Assembly: GCA_023627715.1 (NCBI GenBank)
Contig: JAMAHW010000062.1
Span: 1-64,000 of the forward strand
DNA from: Periconia sp. R9002
Taxonomy: Eukaryota; Ascomycota; Dothideomycetes; Pleosporales; Periconiaceae
Length of the DNA: 64,000 nucleotides
Reading direction: 5' to 3'
Part shown: positions 34,315 through 43,157 of the stretch, one piece after another
Numbering within the stretch: position 1 is the first letter of the stretch
How the letters are laid out: every line of letters begins with the position of its first letter
The notes under the pieces: generated by a model
What the model saw: only the letters and a program-made list of their open reading frames with translations
Told to the model about the DNA's origin: nothing
Database searches by the model: none
Made by a program: the position numbers and the translations under genes

Positions 34315-35921
34315 TTACAACCAAAGCTCGCGTTCACCCGGCAGCATGCCTCTGCCCTGTTGGCCCATCTTGCCAGTGACAAGCTTTCCTTTGTTGCGGC
34401 GCAGGAACTGCCCATACCCCCTTTCGCCTACGATCCCAGCGCCATCATGATGCCATACAACCTTGCCTCTGACCATCGTGTATCTGGGCCAGTTCTGAAC
34501 AGAGAGACCTTCAAAAGGCGTATAATCAACGCCGTGGTGGAGGTTCTTCTGGCTAATAGTTACATTTCCCCTTTGGTCACCAGGAGGATACCAAATAACC
34601 AAATCGGCATCAAATCCTACCATCAAAGTTCCTTTTCTATCATCCATACCGTACAGCTTGGCGGCATTACTGGCTGTGAGTCGGACGAATTGTGGCAGAG
34701 TAATACGCGCCTTTTCAGGTGCTAAGCACCCTTCGGACTGATTGAACAGCAGTGCCATCCTCGTTTCAATTCCCGGTAATCCATTGGGAACTTTGGAAAA
34801 TCTTACTACACCATCTACTATGCCTGCCTTTTTGCCCAAAGGATGGTCATACTTGGTGGCCGCATGATCTGAAGACCAGACGGTGAAAGCACCGTTAGCC
34901 AAGCCTCGCCACAAGCCCTCAAGATCCGACGCGTGATGTCGCAAAGGCGGCGCACAGATGAATTTTGCGCCGTGGAAATTGTCACCGTGGTGGCACTGTT
35001 TGATCTCGTCGGAAAGGAGAAAAAGGTAGTGAGGACAAGTTTCGGCATGCACTGGCAAGAGCCGTGCTTGGGCAGCCCGAACATGCTCGACTGCTGATTC
35101 GGATGACATGTGTACTAAGAGGATAGGTGCATCGACCAATTCGGCCAGCGAGATTGCTCGGTATGATGCCTCGTCTTCGGCAATCCGTGGTCTTGCTATC
35201 GCGTGGAAGAAGGGATCTGTATCTCCTTTCTGTTCAAGGCGCTGGATTACCATGGCAATCATATCGGAGTTCTCTGCATGTATCATGGTAGTCATGCCTA
35301 AACTACGGCAAGAGAGCATTACATCAAGTAATTGCCCATCATGTAGTTTGTACGGCTCGTACGTCATGTACAGTTTGACAGACGTGATGCCTTCACGATC
35401 GACCAACTGTGGCATTTCGTCCTGGAGGATCTCCTGTGTTGGATTCGTGAGAACGACGTGGAATCCATAGTCGCAATACACGTTTCCATTTGCTTTTTCA
35501 TGATATTTCTGCACAACGTCCAGCACCGAGGTTTCATGGCGTTTCTGGCCGGCGAATGCGAGAACAGTAGTCGTTCCGCCGGCAACAGCACTTCGCGAAG
35601 CAGTTTCCCAAGTGTCACCGGTTGGCATCGTGTCTTGCTGGATGTGAGCATGTGAATCTATGCCGCCTGGGGTGATGTAGCCGCCTTCAGCGTCAATTAT
35701 TTCCATGCCGGCTGCTCCCTTGGCGAGATCATACCCAAGCGCAGCAATCTTGCCGTCTCGGATACCAATCTCCAGACCAACCGGTAGAACTTCATTTGCT
35801 GTTACCTTGGGTAAAATCTGTTAGCTTTCTGAATTATTCAAGCCTCCGAGTAGTGTAAAATACATACGAGAATACCATTTTTGATAATGCAGTCAAATTC
35901 ATGGCGTCGCTCTTCAGACAT
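34315..35921 (-). CDS. D-hydantoinase / dihydropyrimidinase
   Basis: Exons 35868-35921 and 34315-35805 (minus strand) join in phase to 514 residues, starting MSEERRHEFDCIIKNGIL. An in-frame alternative acceptor 12 bp upstream would add four residues. The cyclic amidohydrolase metal site is complete: His70 and His72 in GGIDSHAHIQ, the carboxylated Lys162 in SVKLYMTYEPY, His194 in MIHAEN, His250 in LLVHMSS and Asp331 in WSSDHAA. PNGLPGIETRMALLF near the C-terminus is diagnostic of the dihydropyrimidinase/hydantoinase group. It hydrolyses hydantoins (or dihydropyrimidines) to N-carbamoyl amino acids in the cytosol. A pure pyrimidine-degradation role is less likely because the neighbours are a racemase, a D-carbamoylase and a D-amino-acid oxidase. 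It shares a divergent promoter with the dehydrogenase gene. Confidence 0.94.
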
Positions 35922-36392
35922 GATTGAGGCTGTAAGCGCAATAGGTAGTTGGCCAAGATGATTGAATTATGCTCAGCGCATAATCAATAAACACCGTTGG
36001 GACGATAAAACACACGTTTTCGTATGTTATGGAACCAAAAGGCATCGTCTGGCAACGTACGATAGCTTCGGTCTTCCTACGCCACTTTTGATAGCTTGAG
36101 TTCGTTATCCTTCCCCACATCCTGTTTCGGCACCCTGCCTACCGTTATCTCGGCGGTTGTTTATCTCGACAGTAGATCCCTTGACCCTGGCGCTTTTCCG
36201 AAAGGCCGTCGGCGTCGGCATCGGCTAAGTTAATCGGATTTGTAGAGACAGCAATGCTAAGAACATCATTGGGAAGGACATTCGACATCAAATGCGTGTA
36301 TGCATTGCCTGTCTGCCAAGTTTAGGTCTGTTTCTTTCTACTGATTTACAAAATCAACAACCCTAAGTTATTCATCCATCTGCTTCAATAGG
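35922..36392. promoter_or_regulatory. Bidirectional promoter with five HGATAR sites
   Basis: This 471-bp spacer drives the hydantoinase (minus) and the D-2-hydroxyacid dehydrogenase (plus). HGATAR hexamers occur at 36003-36008, 36060-36065 and 36089-36094, and on the reverse strand as TTATCT at 36145-36150 and 36161-36166, the last two 16 bp apart. About 1.4 would be expected by chance. Paired GATA sites are typical of AreA/NIT2 targets; regulation by nitrogen source is inferred. Confidence 0.55.
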
Positions 36393-37430
36393 ATGAGCGA
36401 GAAGCCGGATTTGCTCATCATCGATTCAACGGTGCTGGACGTTGACGTCGCTCGCCGCCAAGCACTGGCCGAAAAGTTCAATCTACTTTATTATGATTGT
36501 ACCACAACCGATGAGTTTAAAAAACGAATGAAGGACGGCGGCCCTTACGCGCAAGTTGTGGCAATCATGCGCAATGGCTGGCGTAAGGCTGGTCCTCTGG
36601 CAAACCACCGCCTCTTCGCGGCTGACGTCGTGCCCTTCTTTCCAGAATCGCTGAAGCTCATTGCATGCAGTGGACACGGATATGAAGAAGCGGATATCGA
36701 AGGATTGACCGCCCGAGGCATTTGGTATTCTAACACCCCAAACGCATGCACCGAAGCCGTATCGGTGACGACAGTGTCTCTCATAATCGACTCATTCCGC
36801 TTCCTGTCTTTCGCCCAATGGTGCGCGAGATACGACTGGATGAAGAGTCGCGAGTTGAGCTCAAAAGCCGTTGATCCCACCAACAAGTCTCTGGGGATCG
36901 TGGGACTTGGTAACATTGGCCTCGCCGTGGCACAGAAATGCGAGGCCGCGTTTGGAATGAAAATACATTATCAAGGTCCACGACCAAAGACTGAGGCTGA
37001 GCGGTCATTGAAGAATGGAGCCATATATCATTCGACCGTTGAGGACATGATTCCGGAGATTGACTGCATCGTACTTGCTGCGCCTTACACCAAGGAAACT
37101 CACCACTTGCTCTCGCACAAACAGTTCTCGCTTGCGAAGAAGGAAGGTCTTCGGGTGGTGAATATTGCAAGAGGCGCAATGATCGACGAGGATGCTTTGA
37201 TAGAGGCGCTGGAGTCTGGACGCGTTCCAGGGGCAGGGCTCGATGTTCATGCTAATGAACCAGGAGTAAATCTCCGACTCAAGGAGAACTGGAGAGTTGC
37301 TTTGCTGCCTCATATTGGCGTCTGCTCGGAGAGTAGCTGGATCAACTTTGAGAAAGCGAATCTGGATAATATTGAGGCGTTCTCTAGTACGGGAAAACCA
37401 TTAACTCCCGTCAACTACATTTCTCAATAA
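36393..37430 (+). CDS. D-2-hydroxyacid dehydrogenase (2-oxoacid reductase)
   Basis: Intronless, 345 residues. The nucleotide-binding motif is GLGNIG at 171-176 within SLGIVGLGNIGLAVAQK, and the catalytic triad of the D-isomer-specific family is visible as Arg260 (VVNIARGAMID), Glu289 (DVHANEP) and His307 (LLPHIG). The family reduces 2-oxo acids to D-2-hydroxy acids with NAD(P)H; members include hydroxypyruvate/glyoxylate reductases and D-mandelate dehydrogenases, the last close in style to this one. In this cluster it would take the 2-oxo acid made by the D-amino-acid oxidase. No peroxisomal tripeptide is present (it ends NYISQ), so it should act in the cytosol. Divergent from the hydantoinase, with shared GATA sites. 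Confidence 0.93.
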   Translation: MSEKPDLLIIDSTVLDVDVARRQALAEKFNLLYYDCTTTDEFKKRMKDGGPYAQVVAIMRNGWRKAGPLANHRLFAADVVPFFPESLKLIACSGHGYEEADIEGLTARGIWYSNTPNACTEAVSVTTVSLIIDSFRFLSFAQWCARYDWMKSRELSSKAVDPTNKSLGIVGLGNIGLAVAQKCEAAFGMKIHYQGPRPKTEAERSLKNGAIYHSTVEDMIPEIDCIVLAAPYTKETHHLLSHKQFSLAKKEGLRVVNIARGAMIDEDALIEALESGRVPGAGLDVHANEPGVNLRLKENWRVALLPHIGVCSESSWINFEKANLDNIEAFSSTGKPLTPVNYISQ

Positions 37431-37748
37431 ACTATTACCGTACCGGAATTCATGCGCAACCTGAGTTATCATCTAAAGAGCTAATGTAACGGTCAAATGT
37501 CGGACATACATAATTGACATCTGCGATAAGGCCGGAAAATTTTCCGTCGCCCAAGTCCAAGTCAGCTTAGGATGATTGATCTTGGCAAATATTCCTCCGA
37601 TTAAACCAAGCCGATGAGTCGGGGAGAGTGCAGCCGACGGCCTGAGTCGCTGATCGGCTATAAACAGAGCTAAGTCGCGAATAAAAAACCAGTGCTTCAT
37701 TACTAAAACGTACTTACTCTTCTCGGAAACAAAGATACTCTGCCAATA
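37431..37748 (+). promoter_or_regulatory. D-amino-acid oxidase promoter: TATA box and GATA sites
   Basis: A TATAAA element at about 37659-37664 lies 85 bp before the start codon. HGATAR sites occur near 37465 (reverse strand, TTATCA) and near 37523 (CGATAA). Together they resemble an inducible, nitrogen-regulated promoter; this is inferred from sequence only. Confidence 0.45.
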
Positions 37749-39095
37749 ATGCGTACGTAGAAGTCATTGATATCAAGCCAGACTTTGTAGAACTACGCTA
37801 ACTACCACATTTTTGTTGGCTCATCAGCCTTTTTTCTCGTCATTGGAGCGGGAGTTGTTGGCCTTACGACTGCCCTGGAGCTTCGATCCCGACACCCCCA
37901 AGCTCAAATAGTCGTTGCAGCAAAGTATTTGCCCGGTGACAGCGCTCCTGAGTACACTTCAGCCTGGGGAGGGGCAAACTGGTTTCCTGCTGCTACAGAT
38001 AATGGCCCCCAACAAGACTGGGAGGCGATCACATATCGTAAGTTCAAGAGCCTTTGCGCAGACAGGCCAGACTGCGGGATCCGGCCTATGAACATCCGGT
38101 GGCATTATGAAAGTCCCATCGAAACCGTTGGCATCTTGACTCCGGCTACTGGAAAGCTTTGGTTTGAGGAACTGGTAGGAGGACTCAAAAAGATTGAGAA
38201 AGATGAATTACCTGAAGGAACAGCTTTCGGGTTTGAGATGGCCAGCTTTGTTATCGATGTGCAGAGATATTTGCCCTGGTAAGTGAAAAACTTTGCTTTG
38301 TTTATCCCAAATCTCAAGTCTGATGACGAAAAACATATGTTAGGTTGCAGATAGAATGTTTCCGGTTGGGGATCGAAATACACCGACGCATTTTCGGTCA
38401 CATTGACGAGGCATTTGAGCTTTACCCTCAAGCCACCGCCGTCTTCAATTGTACGGGACTAGGTGCGATGTCTCTGGGAGGCGTAGCGGATAATAGTATG
38501 TACCCTGCTAGAGTAAGTTCCATGCCATATGTGACCCTTCCTTACAAGTCCTCACTTCATGTTTTATGCAGGGTCAAATATTGCTTGTCCAAGGACCAGA
38601 GAAGCCAATTAAAAAGATGTATTTCCGCGCGCCACATCGTGCTGGTGAAGCCACCCATATTTTCCCTCGAGGAGAACGTGGCGGTGTCATTTTAGGCGGC
38701 TGTCGCCAAAAGAACAACTGGAGTGGCGAAGTGGATCTTGCTTTCGCTGAGGTTATCAAGAGACGCTGTTGTTTGCTTGTACCAGAATTGGGGAAACCAG
38801 AAGACTTAAAGATCGTTAAGCATGGCGTTGGGTTACGTCGTAAGTGAATGGATTTTAGTGACTACGTTGCAATATGCTGATTGTGTCCAGCTGGCAGAGA
38901 AGGCGGGCCGCGCGTGGAATCGGAGATCAGAAACGGCAAGCTGGTTATCCACAATTATGGCGCGGGCGGAGTCGGATTCCAGGCATCATGGTATGTTGAA
39001 GCCGTACCTTCGATTCTCACCCTACTAATACACAATCCATTAGGGGCTTAGCACAATATGCGGCAGATTTACTTCCGCAGAGAGCGCGATTATAG
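37749..39095 (+). CDS. D-amino-acid oxidase, peroxisomal (C-terminal ARL)
   Basis: Exons 37749-37752, 37828-38278, 38344-38512, 38572-38839, 38891-38990 and 39044-39095 join in phase to 347 residues. The first coding exon is just ATGC; splicing gives MPFFLVIGAGVVGL, the FAD-binding start usual for this family. Other DAO marks are YTSAWGGANWFP, VFNCTGLGAMSLGG, ARGQILLVQGP, the substrate-carboxylate Arg in GLRPGREGGPRVE and NYGAGGVGFQASWG. The enzyme oxidises D-amino acids to 2-oxo acids, NH3 and H2O2. The C-terminal ARL fits the PTS1 consensus, so peroxisomal. D-aspartate or glycine oxidase-like substrates cannot be excluded. Its place next to a D-carbamoylase explains the D-specific supply. 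Confidence 0.9.
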
Positions 39096-39668
39096 ATGAG
39101 AGTGCGGCATTCATAAATATGGGATATTTTCCCAAAATAGGAGAGGTGGATGCTATTGCTCGAACTGATGGTAGATTATTTGAATCTCAACAGTCAAATG
39201 TTTTTCCCAACGAATCCTTGTATATGTCCCCCGGTTGACGAGTTGAACTTGAATAATACTGCTCTATCATCAATCAGTCCAATTTCTCTCCGCCGGTATT
39301 ACCCATATGCGCGTTTTCCAATATCAAGTTGCAATGGGAAATTCAAATGCTAAGTCGTAGAAAAAATCAGGATATTCTTCCCAGGAAAATTAGTTGCCTG
39401 CATAGTGTATTTGATAAGTGTTTCTGACCATGGCTTGTGTCTTGGGCTGCAGTGTAGGCCTTGAGTTCCTGGATGATCGGCCCGTCCCGACTTGTGCTGC
39501 CGACTTTTGGTTGCCGCCACTTTCGTCCCACTTTCATGTCATCCTTATCTACAGACCTTTATATTATTCATGCTTCTTACAGCAAAATGATAGGGCGCTA
39601 AAGACCAGTACTTCACTTACAAAGGATTCGCATTCAATTCCAGAACGATACTGCTTTCACATTAGAAG
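39096..39668 (+). promoter_or_regulatory. D-carbamoylase promoter region with GATA sites
   Basis: The 573-bp spacer contains HGATAR hexamers at 39412-39417 and 39589-39594 and reverse-strand copies at 39264-39269 and 39545-39550, about twice the chance number. No other gene is supported here. Confidence 0.45.
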
Positions 39669-40818
39669 ATGGCTACAGCAAATGGATCAGACCTATCAAG
39701 GCCCTTGACTGTTGCAGCAGCGCAACTGGGGCCAGTCAAAAGCTTGTCGACGCCGAGGTCGGAAACCTTGGGTCGCATGCTCAAACTACTCGAGCAAGCT
39801 GCAGAAAAAGGCGTCGAACTCCTTGTGTATCCAGAGTTAGCTTTCACCACTTTCTTTGCCTCCTACATTATCCAGGACCCCGACGAGCTTGCCAAGTTTT
39901 TCGAAAAGGCTTCACCATCAGAGCCTTACGCATTCGTCAACTCCCCGAATATTAAGCCTCTTATCGATCGAACTAATGAGCTTGGAATTGACCTCTACTT
40001 TGGGTTCGGAGAGCGCTGGGTCGATGATGGCAAGACAAGCGATTTCAACACAAGTGTATACTACTCGGCTTCTCAGCGAAATTGTATAGCAAAGTACAGA
40101 AAGATTCATCTCCCTGGAAGATATGAGCCACTCACAACCCCTGGCTTCAGCCAGCAACTCGAGAAACGCTACTTTACGGTCGGCGATCTCGGCTTCAAAG
40201 CTTTTCGAGCACCAGGGTTGGTCGACGGTGCTTTGAAGGCTAAGGACGTTGATGTAGCTGCTGATCCCAAGGCAAATCAAGGAAGAGGTGATCCCATTAT
40301 CGGGATGCTCCTCTGCAACGATCGTCGATGGGCTGAAGGTTGGAGATGCTACGGACTACAAGGTATCGAGCTTTTACTAGTAAGTGCATCTTGTTAATAT
40401 ATTTTCTAGTTTGGCACGAGCACTCACGATATTTACTTAGGAGGGATACAACACCACGGCATTTGCTCCGCAATACGAAGGTTCGCCGGAGTGGCAAGAA
40501 GAAGAGGCACTCTTTCACCATCGGTTGTCTTGTCAGTCCGGAAGTTATCAAAACGCGTGCTTCAGCATTCATTCTGCCAAAGCCGGTGTAGAGGATCACG
40601 GGTCTCTTATCGGTGGCTCAAGTATCGTCGACCCCAATGGTCACATCATTGCCGAGGCCAAGACTAAAGAGGATGAGCTTGTTTACGCGACTATTGATCT
40701 CGCAAAATGCCGGAAAGGCAAAGGCAGGGTTTTTGCTTTTGATGATCATCGAAGGCCTGAGCATTATTCACGTCTTCTGGAGCAAGTGGGGGTTCAGGAA
40801 CCTCCATTTCTTGACTGA
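39669..40818 (+). CDS. N-carbamoyl-D-amino-acid hydrolase (D-carbamoylase)
   Basis: Exons 39669-40379 and 40441-40818 join in phase to 362 residues. The nitrilase-superfamily triad is Glu56 (LLVYPELAFTT), Lys145 (KYRKIHLPG) and Cys216 (GMLLCNDRRWAEGW). CNDRRW followed by GLQGIELLLEGYNTTAFAP is the signature of the D-carbamoylases known from Agrobacterium and relatives, and HSAKAGVEDHGSLIGGSSIV and RRPEHYSRL agree. The enzyme hydrolyses N-carbamoyl-D-amino acids to D-amino acid, CO2 and NH3. An insertion between the Lys and Cys segments (about residues 165-207) makes it longer than the roughly 300-residue bacterial enzymes. Cytosolic: no signal or PTS1 (ends PPFLD). This is the most diagnostic gene of the cluster. 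Confidence 0.94.
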
Positions 40819-41505
40819 GGTGGTCATTATATATATTCAAAATGTATTATTTCAAGATAACTTGTCGTTTGAGGCTCTGATCCCCTTGCGTCTCGTAATA
40901 ATGCGACTTGACATATAACAATTGTGATTCAGTGATCCAGTGCTCACTGAAAATCAAACTTCTACTATGCATTTCAGAGTATATTTCAATGCCAATCTAT
41001 ACTGATCTCTAGCTATAAACTACGGTAGATACTCATTGCCAAGCGCATTAAAACAATACGAGTACCTTCCATTGCTCAGATGAACCGATCCATCAGCTCG
41101 TTATGCAATGCTAGTTATGAGGCGGGGCTTCATTTCAGTTCTAGTTACTTGTTTGAACTAAAACCTGGTCTCTGTCACTTTAATCAGAAATAGTTAGAGT
41201 GTCCCGAATGACTTTGTCATGACTACTAGTCCTAACCTTATGCTTGTGCCGAATGGAGTGGGGCCAAATTAGGTGTCCGCTTTACAGGCTTAATGGAGAT
41301 ATTTCGCGGGGTAATATCGAAAATCAACGTCGCATGAGATCTGAAGCATCAAGCCTACCCGCGCCTCCATCGTCTTTTTCGTGGAAATCAATGTGTTGTC
41401 AATTCTTGTACTAGCAACATGTCGGCCGCCTCTTCTCCTTGATTCGCCGAATCACTGAGTGATTAAGACGTTCAAAGTTCCGTTTTATCCGCGGCGACGT
41501 TCACA
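40819..41505. other. Intergenic region right of the hydantoin cluster
   Basis: AT-rich spacer; short frames only, no recognisable gene. It should hold the promoter of the following uncharacterised gene. Confidence 0.55.
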
Positions 41506-42524
41506 ATGACAGATAGTCAAAACGATTCGGATACTCCACTTCCTCTATCTATTCCTTCTTGGTACGAAGACCTATCAAACCCAGAGAAATCTTTCTGCAT
41601 ATCCATACTTAACGCTTTATATCTCAACAAGCTCTCACCCTCTGCCGCCGCTACCAAACTGGATATCTGGGTAACACAACGTTCGAAGAAGGCTTTAGAA
41701 GATCTCCTTGCTAATCCGTCCCTGGCCTCCATCGACGAGGACGGTTCCGTGGCCCGTAAGTCGTCACCGAATGCGAGCGGCTACATTGATACATTTTTTC
41801 AGGCGTTCCCGTGAATATGCGAAGTTTTTGCGCCGCATTCTGCGGGCCAGGCTAGAGTCTTAGATTTCGTGAAAGGACTGTTAAAATTGGAGGCTCATGA
41901 GCCACCAAATTCCCTGCCCAACTCCAAGAATTTGCAAGACGTGCAGAAGATTAGGATTTGGGAGAAAGGAGGATACGTACAAGCCGATGTTTTTCGTTCA
42001 TATGGTGGCAGTAAGTCCCCAACACCCTAACGACCACAGCCAGATTTCACATTCTCCCGGCTAAGCTAGTTCAACAAACTATAGAACAGACATCCGACAA
42101 CCCTAAAGACGATTGCGCAATCGATCAGTGTTCTCGAAACTATCAATCCACACTATGCCATATCAGCATGACCGGATTCGTTGACTGTTTGTTCTTATCC
42201 GGGCTGAGCGAAATTATTCCCAGAGGAAAGACGGTAGCTCCAACGCACATAGTGAAGTGTGGAGTGCACCCTGCTGACATAGATACACGGCTCGAAGCAG
42301 CAGCACAATGGGTCGCAGCGGAGGAGGAGGCGAAGTGGGTGTATGCACGGTGTCAAGAGAAAGAGAAGACGAGTAAATCTAATCCAAGGAATATCTGGAG
42401 CATGAAGAACTGGGAGATTTGGAAAGTGCAGTTTAAGTTCTACGCGGAGCACGAGCGGGTGAGCGTCAAGGGGAGGGAAGTTGCTAAGGCCGCTCTGGAT
42501 ATGATGGAGCAAATTGGGGAATAG
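41506..42524 (+). CDS. Uncharacterised protein, DUF3632-like
   Basis: Exons 41506-41755, 41825-42010 and 42085-42524 join in phase to 291 residues. The N-terminus (NPEKSFCISILNALYLNKLS) and the C-terminal block (DTRLEAAAQWVAAEEEAKWVY, WEIWKVQFKFYAEHERVS, AKAALDMMEQIGE) have the helix pattern of small fungal DUF3632-type proteins, whose function is unknown. No catalytic motif is visible. The first acceptor is odd: a strong TTTTTTCAG at about 41812 leads to stops in every frame, so the open frame needs the weaker GAAG acceptor at 41824. That could mean an unusual splice or a decayed copy. Any connection with the neighbouring cluster is unproven. Confidence 0.6.
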
Positions 42525-43157
42525 ATTTCTAGGGACGCCGTTGATCATATCCTGAATGCATTCCACATCTTATCAAGAAATCTAGAAACCATTATTAGAC
42601 TGTCCGTGGTATGAGTCCTGTGTGATTTTGTATCATTGACATCGTAAATGGCATCATTTTGTTTTGTGGGTGAAAAATGTCAACCCATACTTGTCACCAG
42701 AAGTTGGCATAACCAACTCTCACAGATCAACCATCGTCAATATTGTCGTTGCTCCAATTTCAACTCCCCAACATCGGCGAAAAATACACATGGACTTATG
42801 CGCAATTCTTCCACCTCTCTGGCTCACCACTGGCTGACGCTGGCTTATGCTTACCGTGCCGCTTAACCAAACCCAGTAACTCACCTAACGCAAACCGTGC
42901 TTAGCTGCCGCTGTTAACACCCTTCCAGTCTAGCGTAAGGTTTTTGATCCTCTTATATCCGATATATGCTTCGCCGTCCAAAAGAGGTAATCTTCCTGAA
43001 TCTGTAAAGGGTTATATATCTCAACTGAGATTGGGACATTTTGGTACACAGTGCTCTTCCATTTCTTTTATGTCTCTCGTGTATCAAGTTTTATTCTTTT
43101 GGAAGTCAGTGGCTGCGAATTATTTGACCAACACCCATCAACGGAGCAAAGACAAAA
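42525..43157. other. Intergenic region before the DHA1 transporter
   Basis: Nothing recognisable; short chance frames only. Presumably the 3' end of the previous gene and the promoter of the next. Confidence 0.55.

Noticed and set aside
34315..35921. Hydantoinase as the ordinary dihydropyrimidinase of pyrimidine breakdown
   Set aside because: The family match allows it, but the neighbouring racemase, D-carbamoylase and D-amino-acid oxidase fit D-hydantoin use much better; kept only as an alternative.
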